Below, piece by piece: positions 40,777-48,924 of a stretch of DNA of 64,000 nucleotides. Both the position numbers and the translations under genes were made by a program. The notes under the pieces were generated by a model. The model saw only the letters and a list, made by a program, of their open reading frames with translations, did not search any database and had not been told where the DNA came from. This DNA is from an uncultured Desulfovibrio sp. (GTDB lineage: Bacteria; Desulfobacterota; Desulfovibrionia; Desulfovibrionales; Desulfovibrionaceae): NCBI GenBank assembly GCA_900546145.1, contig URBN01000002.1, positions 62,001 to 126,000 of the forward strand, written 5' to 3'. Every line of letters starts with the position of its first letter. Position 1 is the first letter of the stretch.

Positions 40777-42267
40777 ATGAAAAAGCCTCATCTTGAATCC
40801 ACCTACAAGCTCTTTATCAATGGCGAATGGAAGGAATCCTCCGACAAGGCCACGTATAAAAGCTACTGCCCCGCAAACGGTGAAGTCCTGGCCGAATGTG
40901 CACAGGCGACCAGAGAAGATGTTGAGGACGCCATCACGGCTGCCTGGGCTGCTTTTGAAACCTGGAAGAACGTCCCTGTCAATGAACGTGCCGAAATCCT
41001 GAACAAAGTCGCCGACATCATTGACGAAAACCGTGAGCATCTTGCGATGGTGGAAACGCTCGACAACGGCAAGCCCATCCGGGAGACCATGAACGTGGAC
41101 ATCCCCATGGCAGCCCAGCATTTCCGCTATTTTGCGGGGTGCATCATGGCAAGTGAAGGCAGTGCCAATATCCTGGGCAGGGACACGCTCAGTCTGATCC
41201 TTCGCGAGCCTATTGGTGTCGTAGGGCAGATTGTGCCCTGGAACTTCCCCTTCCTCATGGCCGCATGGAAACTCGCGCCTGTCCTCGCAAGCGGCTGCTG
41301 CACCGTTTTCAAACCCTCCAGCTCTACTTCCCTGAGTGTTCTGGAACTTGCGAGGCTCGTTCAGAAAGTGATTCCCCGCGGCGTCTTCAATGTAATTACG
41401 GGTTCCGGTTCCAAATCCGGTCAGTATATGCTGGAATCAAAGAGGTTCAGGAAACTGGCCTTTACCGGCTCTACTGAAGTCGGCCGCAATGTCGCCCTCG
41501 CTGCGGCGGAAAGAATTATCCCCGCCACGCTGGAACTCGGCGGAAAGTCCGCCAATATCTTCTTCGAGGACTGCGACTGGGAAATGGCCATGGATGGTCT
41601 CCAGATGGGCATCCTCTTCAATCAGGGGCAGGTCTGCTGTGCCGGTTCCCGTGTATTCGTTCAGGATTCCATCTATGATCGTTTTGTTGAGGAAGCCGTG
41701 AAACGCTTCAATGCGGTTAAGGTCGGACTGCCCTGGGAACCCGATACCCAGATGGGCTGTCAGATCAGCAAACGCCAGATGGAAAAGATCCTGGGCTATG
41801 TGGAAATCGGTAAAAAGGAAGGCGCCAAGGTCCTCTGCGGCGGTGTGCAGGACACTGAAGGAGAGCTGAAGAATGGCTGCTTCCTGCGTCCCACTCTGCT
41901 CGGTGACGTGACCAATGACATGCGTGTCGCCCAGGAAGAGATCTTTGGTCCCGTGGCCTGCATTCTGCGCTTCAAGACGGAAGATGAGGTCATCCGTCTC
42001 GCCAACGACAGTGAATTCGGACTCGGCGGTGCCGTCTGGACACGAGACATCAACCGTGCCATCCGCGTGGCCCGCGGAGTGGAGACCGGCCGTATGTGGG
42101 TGAACTGCTACAATGCCATTCCGGAGGGGGCGCCTTTCGGCGGATATAAGACGTCAGGCATCGGCCGCGAAACCCATAAGGTCATCCTGGAGCACTATAC
42201 CCAGATGAAGAACATCATGATCAACCTCGCTGAAACTCCCTCCGGATTCTATCCGAAGGCTGATTAA
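40777..42267 (+). CDS. NAD(P)-dependent aldehyde dehydrogenase
   Basis: 496 residues, the usual class I/II tetrameric ALDH length. Oxidises an aldehyde to the acid. Motifs: PWNFPFLMAAWKLAPVL (about 154-170), the NAD-site Lys in TVFKPSS, FTGSTEVGR, the general base Glu E253 in LELGGKS and the catalytic cysteine C287 in NQGQVCCAGS, then EEIFGPVACI and the C-terminal PFGGYKTSGIGRE. It is close to the acetaldehyde/AldA-type enzymes of anaerobes that also have alcohol dehydrogenases, but the substrate is not certain. GAGGG precedes the ATG. Monocistronic, with its own terminator and large gene-free regions on both sides. Confidence 0.93.
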   Translation: MKKPHLESTYKLFINGEWKESSDKATYKSYCPANGEVLAECAQATREDVEDAITAAWAAFETWKNVPVNERAEILNKVADIIDENREHLAMVETLDNGKPIRETMNVDIPMAAQHFRYFAGCIMASEGSANILGRDTLSLILREPIGVVGQIVPWNFPFLMAAWKLAPVLASGCCTVFKPSSSTSLSVLELARLVQKVIPRGVFNVITGSGSKSGQYMLESKRFRKLAFTGSTEVGRNVALAAAERIIPATLELGGKSANIFFEDCDWEMAMDGLQMGILFNQGQVCCAGSRVFVQDSIYDRFVEEAVKRFNAVKVGLPWEPDTQMGCQISKRQMEKILGYVEIGKKEGAKVLCGGVQDTEGELKNGCFLRPTLLGDVTNDMRVAQEEIFGPVACILRFKTEDEVIRLANDSEFGLGGAVWTRDINRAIRVARGVETGRMWVNCYNAIPEGAPFGGYKTSGIGRETHKVILEHYTQMKNIMINLAETPSGFYPKAD

Positions 42268-42276
42268 GTAAAAGGC

Positions 42277-42313
42277 AGGGGGCCTGACCGCAGAGAGCGG
42301 GCAGGCCCCTCTT
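42277..42313 (+). terminator. Terminator-like hairpin after the aldehyde dehydrogenase
   Basis: GGGGCCTG (42279-42286) pairs with CAGGCCCC (42302-42309), extended inward by CCGC/GCGG across one mismatch. The T content afterwards is modest (TCTTACAT). Confidence 0.65.
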
Positions 42314-43185
42314 ACATGTTGCGGACGCTGTTCCGCGTCTGTTTTCAGCCTTCCATTGGGAGAAACGGCCCCGCAGAGCGGGAGAGCTGTTCTCTTATCG
42401 CCGGCAGGGCGGAGCCTGGTGTGTGCCGGCTGAATCAATCGCAGACCGGAAAACAGTGCCTGCTCCCTTATTATTTGCCTGAAACTGGCCTTTATCCCGG
42501 CACTGCAGCGCCATTTCCGCACACTGGCGCTGCAGGTATACGGCCGTGAGATCGGATTCAGCCCCCCATTCTCCGGAGTGCGCTTCGGGATTCACTTCTT
42601 ATTCTGCGGCGCAACCTGCCTGAATCCCTGCCCGGGACAGCGACACCGTTTTTTTGCGTGTCGAGCCGGACATCACGCAGCTGGGGTAAGTTGACAGAAG
42701 GCTTCTGTATCTGGAATAGGAAGCCTTCTAAAATACAATTTCCATGCCAAGTCTATCTCCGGGTTTTGCCTGCAACCGGAAAGGGAGATTTCCCGCCCAA
42801 ATAAAGGGGCAGCCGCCCCCCTGCAGTGGAGATTCCCCTCTTGTTGGGACAGAGCTACGGAAGGATTGTACAGGGAAGCTTTCCACTCCTGTGTCGGAAA
42901 TGGAATACCGTGCAGGATAGATCACGCTTTCTGCAAAACACCCTTTGATTTTTTACTGTAGGTAGACTAGCAAGTTGGAAGTTTCCAAGAGGTGTCCTGC
43001 ATACCGGCCCGAATGTAAGAATTCTTATTCAGAATATGGGTTGGCCTCATCGCTGAAGGGGATGGTTTACGTAGGGCTCTTCACTCTGTCGTGCTGACGC
43101 AGGCACTGCGTTTTTGCGCGGATATTGTTGACGGCTGTAGAAATACGGCCAGGCCAGTAAAAACGTATTTGGAGGTTTTATACCG
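42314..43185. other. Gene-free stretch between the aldehyde dehydrogenase and nfnA
   Basis: About 870 bases with no supportable gene. It contains a perfect 10-bp inverted repeat at 42696-42729, a short palindrome AAGAATTCTT near 43017, and the promoter and leader of nfnA towards its right end. Frames on both strands are short and unlike known proteins. Confidence 0.45.
42696..42729. repeat. Perfect 10-bp inverted repeat of unknown role
   Basis: AGAAGGCTTC (42696-42705) and GAAGCCTTCT (42720-42729) with a 14-base spacer. No T run follows on either strand, so it is not a classical terminator. TTGACA (42691-42696) abuts its left arm, which raises the possibility of a regulated promoter or an RNA hairpin. 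Confidence 0.4.
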
Positions 43186-44022
43186 ATGCGTATTGTTTCC
43201 AAGGAAAGCCTTATTCCCGGGAAAACAAGCAAGATGGTGCTTGAGGCTCCGGAGATTGCTACCCATGCCAAACCCGGGCATTTTGTCATGCTCAGGATGA
43301 CGCCAAACGGCGAACGTATTCCGCTGACCATCGCAGATACTGACCCGGAACGCGGTCTGATCACCATAGTTTATCTGGTCGTGGGCAAGTCATCAGCTGT
43401 TCTCGAAAGCCTTAATGAAGGGGATGACATTCTCGATGTGTGCGGCCCCCTTGGCCATGCTACGGATATCCGGAAGGTTGGTACCGTCATCTGTGTCGGC
43501 GGCGGAACGGGTATCGCCGCCATGCATCATATCGCCAAGGGGCATCATCTTGCCGGCAACCGCGTCGTCGGTATCATTGGCGCAAGGAGCAAAGATCTGC
43601 TGCTCTTCGAGAAAGAGCTGAAGGCTTTCGCGGACGAGGTGCTGATTGCCACTGACGATGGAAGCTACGGCCGCAAGGGCTTTGTCACGACGCTGCTGAA
43701 AGAGCGTCTTGAAGAAGATAAGAACGTGGCCGAGGTTGTGGCCGTGGGACCCGTGCCTATGATGGCCGCGGTGGCGGATGTGACGCGCCCCTTCGGCGTG
43801 AAGACGGTTGTGAGCCTCAATCCTATTATGGTTGACGGCATCGGTATGTGCGGTGCCTGCCGCGTGACTGTCGGCGGCAAAACCCGTTTTGCCTGTGTCG
43901 ATGGTCCTGAGTTTGATGGCCATCAGGTCGATTTTGCCGAACTGCGCCGCCGGCTTTCCGCTTATCGCGCCCAGGAACAGCAGTCCATGGAAGAATACAG
44001 GAGCAGCCATAATGGAAACTAA
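43186..44022 (+). CDS. nfnA: NfnA, electron-bifurcating transhydrogenase small subunit
   Basis: 278 residues. With NfnB it couples reduction of NADP by NADH and reduced ferredoxin (NADH-dependent ferredoxin:NADP oxidoreductase). FAD-binding barrel at the N-terminus (GHFVMLRMTPNGERIPLTIAD), NAD-binding VGGGTGIAAMHHIA (about 104-117), and a C-terminal [2Fe-2S] site with C222, C225 and C237 (MCGAC..FAC) preceded by an Asp (D217). GGAGG is about 11 bases before the ATG. The gene ends 11 bases inside nfnB. Confidence 0.92.
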   Translation: MRIVSKESLIPGKTSKMVLEAPEIATHAKPGHFVMLRMTPNGERIPLTIADTDPERGLITIVYLVVGKSSAVLESLNEGDDILDVCGPLGHATDIRKVGTVICVGGGTGIAAMHHIAKGHHLAGNRVVGIIGARSKDLLLFEKELKAFADEVLIATDDGSYGRKGFVTTLLKERLEEDKNVAEVVAVGPVPMMAAVADVTRPFGVKTVVSLNPIMVDGIGMCGACRVTVGGKTRFACVDGPEFDGHQVDFAELRRRLSAYRAQEQQSMEEYRSSHNGN

Positions 44023-45430
44023 GAAAAAAAAGGGTGTGGGCACGCGCGCTCCCATGCCGTGCCAGCCTGCCGAGGAACGCAGGCACAATTTCAAAGAGGT
44101 TGCCCTGGGCTATAATGAGGCAACGGCCATGGCCGAAGCCGGCAGATGCCTGCAGTGCAAGAAGCCTGGCTGCGTGTCAGGCTGTCCTGTGGGCGTTCCC
44201 ATCCGCGATTTCATCGGTGCCCTGCGTGAGGGCAATGTCGCCGAAGCGTACCGTCTGATCAAGACGGCCAATGCGCTCCCTGCGGTATGCGGACGCGTGT
44301 GCCCCCAGGAGAAGCAGTGCGAGAGCAAGTGCATTCTGAAGGCCAAGGGCCAGCCCGTGGCCATCGGACGGCTTGAGCGCTACGTCGCGGATAATCACAG
44401 CGCCGCGACCGCCTGCGAAGCCCAGACCGGGCATAACGCATGTGCCGCCCCTGTGCCGGGAAAACGCGTGGCCTGCATCGGCTCCGGTCCTTCATCCCTT
44501 TCCTGCGCCGGATACTGCGCTTCCCAGGGGATTAAGGTGGATGTCTATGAGGCCCTTCATGAAGCCGGTGGCGTGCTCATTTACGGCATCCCGTCTTTCC
44601 GTCTGCCCAAGGACGTGGTGCACCGTGAGATTGACGGTCTCAAGGAACTGGGCGTTGACTTCCATCTGGACAGCGTCGGCGGCCGTACGTTCCAGATCCA
44701 CGAACTTCTCGAAAAGTACGATGCTGTCTTTATTGGCGTCGGTGCCGGACTGCCGCGTTTCCTGGGCGTTCCAGGTGAAAACCTCGTGGGCGTTTTTTCT
44801 GCCAACGAATTTCTTACCCGCGTCAACCTCGGGCGTGCCTATCTTTTCCCGGAGTATGACACACCGGTCTACCGAGGCCGCAAAGTGACCGTCTTTGGCG
44901 CCGGCAACGTTGCCATGGATGCCGCGAGGACGGCCCTGCGCATGGGCGCTGAAGAGGTACGCGTCTGCTACCGCCGCTCCCGCGCAGAGATGCCGGCCAG
45001 GCTGGAGGAAGTGGAACATGCCGAGCAGGAAGGCGTGCAGTTTGAAATGCTCGTGGCTCCCCTGCAGTTCAACGCGGACGAGGAAATGCACCTGAAGAGT
45101 GTGTCCCTGCAGCGCATGGAGCTCGGTGAACCCGACGCCAGCGGGCGCCGCCGTCCCGTCGCCATTCCCGGGTCCGAGTTTGAGCTGGAGACGGATCTTG
45201 CCATCGTGGCTCTCGGCACCCGCTCCAATCCCATTCTTCTTGAGGCTACGCAGGATCTCGAGAAGACCGAGCGCGGATATATCAAAGTGAATGAGGAAAC
45301 CGGCGAGACTTCCATACCCAATGTCTATGCCGGCGGAGACATCGTTACCGGTGCGGCGACGGTTATTCTTGCCGCCGGTGCCGGCCGCCGCGCGGGTCAG
45401 GCCATCTGCCGCCGGCTGCTCGGCAAATAG
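44012..45430 (+). CDS. nfnB: NfnB, electron-bifurcating transhydrogenase large subunit
   Basis: 472 residues from METKKKKGVG. Homologous to the glutamate synthase small subunit. The N-terminal domain has two [4Fe-4S] motifs: C46, C49, C54, C58 (CLQCKKPGCVSGC) and C93, C97, C103, C107. Then an FAD-binding domain (GSGPSSLSCAGYCA, about 150-163) and an NADPH domain (VFGAGNVAMDAARTAL). The frame extends upstream into nfnA, but ATG 44012 has GGAG 9 bases before it and gives the family N-terminus. NfnB bears the bifurcating FAD and the ferredoxin site. The stand-alone GltD reading is excluded by the overlap with nfnA. Confidence 0.93.
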   Translation: METKKKKGVGTRAPMPCQPAEERRHNFKEVALGYNEATAMAEAGRCLQCKKPGCVSGCPVGVPIRDFIGALREGNVAEAYRLIKTANALPAVCGRVCPQEKQCESKCILKAKGQPVAIGRLERYVADNHSAATACEAQTGHNACAAPVPGKRVACIGSGPSSLSCAGYCASQGIKVDVYEALHEAGGVLIYGIPSFRLPKDVVHREIDGLKELGVDFHLDSVGGRTFQIHELLEKYDAVFIGVGAGLPRFLGVPGENLVGVFSANEFLTRVNLGRAYLFPEYDTPVYRGRKVTVFGAGNVAMDAARTALRMGAEEVRVCYRRSRAEMPARLEEVEHAEQEGVQFEMLVAPLQFNADEEMHLKSVSLQRMELGEPDASGRRRPVAIPGSEFELETDLAIVALGTRSNPILLEATQDLEKTERGYIKVNEETGETSIPNVYAGGDIVTGAATVILAAGAGRRAGQAICRRLLGK

Positions 45431-45461
45431 GTCCCGCATTCCATTCGCAAAATGCTGTGAG

Positions 45462-45510
45462 AGGGGATGCTTTCTTCCTGAAAGGGGAGAAAGCATCCCC
45501 TTTTTGTTTT
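45462..45510 (+). terminator. Rho-independent terminator of nfnAB
   Basis: AGGGGATGCTTTCT (45462-45475) pairs with AGAAAGCATCCCCT (45488-45501), followed by TTTTGTTTTT. Strong. Confidence 0.93.
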
Positions 45511-45592
45511 TCGGGCTCTTCCCGCATGCTGACAGACGCTTGCAAAAAAGCTGTCCACGGCTTAGCTCAGAAGAAAAAAAGGAAAATCCGTC

Positions 45593-46414
45593 ATGATTCT
45601 TGCCGATCTGCACAACCATACCTGTTATTCGCATGCCAGGGATTCGGTCCGTGACATGTATCAGTCCGCCGTGAACAAGGGCCTCAGCATTTTCGGATTC
45701 TCCGAACACAGCCCGAGGCCCGAGCGTTTCACGTATACGCATGAATACCGGGACCGCCTGAACGCCCACCTCGGAGATTACGTGCGGGAGGTTCAGGAAC
45801 TGAAGAGGGCCGGCGGCCCGTGCCGGGTGCTCTTCGGCATGGAGATAGACTGGTTTGAATCCGATCTTGAATTTGTGAAAAAAGCTGCCACTCAGTTCCC
45901 GTTCGATTATCTCATTGGCAGCGTGCATTTTCTGGGAACCATGGGCTTCGATGATAAGGCCAGCGACTGGGAATGCCTGGATCAGGGTGCCCGCTTTGAA
46001 AAGTACGACGCGTATTTCAGAACCTGGCGCAAAATGGTCTCGAGCGGCCTTTTCAACATCGCTGCCCATCCTGATCTCATCAAAATTTTTTCCGTTGACA
46101 GCTTCCATACCTGGCTGGACAGGGAAGAGAATCAGCGTCTTGTCAGGGACGGGCTTGAAGCCCTCAAGGCATCGGGCCTGGCCATGGAAATTTCATCCGC
46201 CGGCATACGCAAACCCTGCCGTGAGATTTATCCCTGCGCGACCATTATGCGCATGGCGAGCGATCTGAAACTGCCCGTGACCTTCGCTTCCGATGCACAC
46301 ACAACGGAGGACGTGGCCTACGGATTCCCCAGACTGGCCACCTACGCGAAGGCTTTCGGTTTCACGAAATCCGTCGTTTTTGACAACGGCAGATGTGAGA
46401 GTCTGGAGTTTTAA
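45593..46414 (+). CDS. PHP-domain phosphatase, histidinol-phosphatase type
   Basis: 273 residues. PHP metal-binding motifs in order: DLHNHTCYS (HxH, about 5-13), FSEHSP, GMEIDW, GSVHFLG, AHPDL and the C-terminal FASDAHT. These coordinate a trinuclear metal site. The length and motif spacing match the HisK/HisJ histidinol-phosphatase branch (histidine synthesis), but no other his genes are near, so this is a family-level assignment. It overlaps the next gene by one base (TAATG), implying a two-gene operon with the tandem ABC ATPase. Confidence 0.82.
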   Translation: MILADLHNHTCYSHARDSVRDMYQSAVNKGLSIFGFSEHSPRPERFTYTHEYRDRLNAHLGDYVREVQELKRAGGPCRVLFGMEIDWFESDLEFVKKAATQFPFDYLIGSVHFLGTMGFDDKASDWECLDQGARFEKYDAYFRTWRKMVSSGLFNIAAHPDLIKIFSVDSFHTWLDREENQRLVRDGLEALKASGLAMEISSAGIRKPCREIYPCATIMRMASDLKLPVTFASDAHTTEDVAYGFPRLATYAKAFGFTKSVVFDNGRCESLEF

Positions 46415-47856
46415 TGTCCGAGATACTCTGCAGACTAGATCACGCAGGACTTTTCCTGCCCGGCGATACGGAGAGGAAGCCCATTCTCAGGGATATAACG
46501 TGGGACATTCATGCCGGAGAGCATACTGTCCTCATCGGAGGCAACGGGGCGGGCAAGTCCACACTCCTTCGGCTCATCCACGGCGAAGCCTGGACGACGG
46601 AGGGAAGCGTTTCCTGGGACAGTGAGGGGGGACTGGACAGCTCCAGGATCACGGGCCTTTCCGTTTCAGCTCTTGTTTCGCCCGCTCAGCAGCAGCTTTT
46701 TCAGAAGCACGGCTGGGATATCACAGGACTTGAGCTTCTCCTTACAGGATTTGACGGCTCTCATATGCTGTATACGCCGGGAGACGAGGCGAAAGTAAAG
46801 ACTGCTACGGAGATGGCCAGGCGTCTTGATGCCCTGCCGCTTCTGAACAGGAGTATACGCACCATGAGCCAGGGGCAGCTGCGTCTGCTTCTGCTCGGCC
46901 GCGCCCTTGTGCGCCGTCCGCGCCTTCTTCTTCTGGACGAAAGCACGGACGGTCTTGATGGGAAGCACCGGGAAATTTTTGATAGTGTCCTTAAAGACGC
47001 GGCTCAGGAAAGCACGGTCATCATGGCGACGCACAGGGAGAGCCGTATTCCCTCGTGGTGCAGGGTCCGCCTCTATATGCAGGAGGGAAGGCTGAGCCAT
47101 ACTCCGCCAGTCACGGAACGTCAGATCAGCGCCGTTCCCGTGAAGGAAAGGGCTGTTCCCGCTCCTTCCGGTCCCCTTATCGAAGTCAGAAACGCTGATG
47201 TTTACATTGAGGGGGGCGCGACGCCTGTCCTTTATGGAATTACCTGGACCCTGCAGCCTGGCGAGCACTGGCTGTTGAAGGGGGGCAACGGATCCGGGAA
47301 GTCCACGTTCCTGCGCCTTCTGGCCGGGGACGAGATCGTTGCCTGGCCGGGAGACATCTGTTTTCATTTTCCTGAAGTCCGCGCAGGAGAGATTCCCCTT
47401 GAAAATATCCGAAGGCATGTCCGCCTCGTTTCCGATCTCTCCGAGGCGTACTACGACTTCGATGTGACCTGTCTCGAGCTTGTGCTCTCTGGCTTCGACA
47501 ATACGGTCGGGCTGTACAGGACCTTCTCCTTCGAAGAGGTGGAAGAGGCACGCATGCGCCTCGGTCAGATGGGGCTTTCAGCCCTGGCTGACACGTCCAT
47601 CCGCCGCATATCCACAGGCCAGGCCAGACGTCTTTTCCTGGCCCGGGCGCTCGTTGGGGGGCCTTCCGTCCTCCTTCTTGATGAACCCTGCTCTGGACTG
47701 GACATCCCTTCCCGGGACGCCTACCTGCAGGCCCTTGACGCGTTTGCCGCCGGCGGTATGCAGTATGTTTTCGTTTCGCACTACGAGGAAGACGCGCCTT
47801 CAAGTGCCGACAGGGTGGCGCAGATGAAAGACGGGCATCTTACGGTGCTGCGCTAG
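46414..47856 (+). CDS. Tandem ABC ATPase (ModF/PhrA-like)
   Basis: 480 residues with two ABC cassettes. First: Walker A GGNGAGKST (about 42-50), signature MSQGQLR, Walker B LLLLDESTDGLD. Second: GGNGSGKST (about 290-298), signature ISTGQARR, Walker B VLLLDEPCSGLD. Both signature motifs deviate from LSGGQ in the way seen in ModF and YlmA-like proteins, whose role is unclear. No transmembrane region and no permease or binding protein nearby, so a transport function is not supported. Translationally coupled to the PHP phosphatase gene. Confidence 0.8.
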   Translation: MSEILCRLDHAGLFLPGDTERKPILRDITWDIHAGEHTVLIGGNGAGKSTLLRLIHGEAWTTEGSVSWDSEGGLDSSRITGLSVSALVSPAQQQLFQKHGWDITGLELLLTGFDGSHMLYTPGDEAKVKTATEMARRLDALPLLNRSIRTMSQGQLRLLLLGRALVRRPRLLLLDESTDGLDGKHREIFDSVLKDAAQESTVIMATHRESRIPSWCRVRLYMQEGRLSHTPPVTERQISAVPVKERAVPAPSGPLIEVRNADVYIEGGATPVLYGITWTLQPGEHWLLKGGNGSGKSTFLRLLAGDEIVAWPGDICFHFPEVRAGEIPLENIRRHVRLVSDLSEAYYDFDVTCLELVLSGFDNTVGLYRTFSFEEVEEARMRLGQMGLSALADTSIRRISTGQARRLFLARALVGGPSVLLLDEPCSGLDIPSRDAYLQALDAFAAGGMQYVFVSHYEEDAPSSADRVAQMKDGHLTVLR

Positions 47857-48671
47857 TCCTCTGTGTAAAATCGGCCTTCTGCTGAGAGCCTGACGGAACC
47901 ACTGACGGAAATCCCGTACAGCCCGCCGGGCTCTTCTGCTATGGATACAGACAGAACGTCCCCGCTGGGCTGGCGGATGTCCATCAGGGATCTTCCCGTC
48001 TGCTGGAAAAGAAGCAGCGCCAGGGAAATGGTCGCTGACCCACATGCCTGTTCTGCACAGAGCGTATCCGCATCGCGGACGTAGACGATGGGATCTATGG
48101 AAAGACCGCTGCCCTGCTCCCTCCACCAGACGGCGCCGGCTGCCTCGCGGCTGGCCAGTCCTGTTTCCCTGAGAATTCTCATTCCTTCTTCCGGGGAAGG
48201 TCCAGGGGCGGGGTGCAGCGCCGTGTTGATGAGAAGGTGCGCGATACCGGGGAACTCCACCAGATCCTTTCCGGCTTCTTTCTGAAGGACGGGAAGTGAA
48301 CGTAAGCGGAGTGTGGCTTCAACCTGCCACGATGGCAGGCAACCCGTAACGCGCAGAGGGATAGTGTCCGGCCATCCGGAAACACGCACGAGATAGGCAC
48401 GGGGAGAGGACGGGGAGATGCGGATGCCCTGCCTCTGTGCGCTGAGATCCAAAAGGGCCCCGAAACAGCGTGTGGCGTTGACGCAGAATTCTCCGCCGGC
48501 CATGATCAGGCTGCCGTTTTGAGTGTCGATGAAGCCTGCCTGCTCGCCGCCGAGTTTCTGCAGGCGCAGGGCCTCGTGGGCAAGCGCCGCATGGTTTCCC
48601 GGCGTGTCCTGCGGAAAAAAGAGTGTCGTGTTGCCGCTCGGATCCCATTTTGAAAACTCAATGCTGCGCAT
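47853..48671 (-). CDS. Diaminopimelate epimerase-fold racemase, resembles histidine racemase CntK
   Basis: 272 residues. The DapF fold uses two cysteines as acid/base pair: C63 in GGEFCVNATRC and C210 in EQACGSAT. The canonical DapF motifs (GNxxxxCGNGxR and ACGSGT) are altered in a manner that agrees, from memory, with the staphylococcal histidine racemase CntK: IEFSKWDPSGNTT near the N-terminus, EQAGFI, GGEFCVNAT, and PIVYV before the second cysteine. CntK supplies D-histidine for opine metallophores such as staphylopine. No nicotianamine-like synthase or opine dehydrogenase gene is in the window, so the pathway is unknown. It converges on the ABC ATPase gene, whose last 4 bases it overlaps. 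Confidence 0.7.
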   Translation of the reverse strand: MRSIEFSKWDPSGNTTLFFPQDTPGNHAALAHEALRLQKLGGEQAGFIDTQNGSLIMAGGEFCVNATRCFGALLDLSAQRQGIRISPSSPRAYLVRVSGWPDTIPLRVTGCLPSWQVEATLRLRSLPVLQKEAGKDLVEFPGIAHLLINTALHPAPGPSPEEGMRILRETGLASREAAGAVWWREQGSGLSIDPIVYVRDADTLCAEQACGSATISLALLLFQQTGRSLMDIRQPSGDVLSVSIAEEPGGLYGISVSGSVRLSAEGRFYTED

Positions 48672-48759
48672 GCCTGCTCCTTTTTTCTATCGGGTGCCAT
48701 ATTTTATATTTTAGTCCCTGGGAAAGGCCGTGCGCAAGCACCCCTTGGGGTGTGTAGGA

Positions 48760-48774
48760 TGGCATAATACTTGC
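48760..48774 (+). promoter_or_regulatory. Candidate sigma-54 (-24/-12) promoter
   Basis: TGGCAT-AATAC-TTGC has the invariant GG and GC of sigma-54 promoters separated by exactly 10 bases. It lies about 150 bases upstream of the VWA-OmpA gene start. The -24 element ends in T instead of the more usual C. No activator gene is nearby. Confidence 0.5.
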
Positions 48775-48924
48775 GATTTTTATGGAATGATAATATCGTC
48801 TCGGAAAATTAGTCGCGTGCAGGGGTTTGCTGTCGCGGCTCAAGCGCGTAAAAAACACGCCCTGGTAAAACCCGCTTTTCAGCGTATGGGCGCTTATGCG
48901 CAAAAAGACGATTGGGAGGTATTC

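Noticed and set aside
44492..46108. A 538-codon antisense frame across nfnB and the PHP gene
   Set aside because: It crosses two genes and the strong nfnAB terminator, and both genes on the plus strand are unambiguous.
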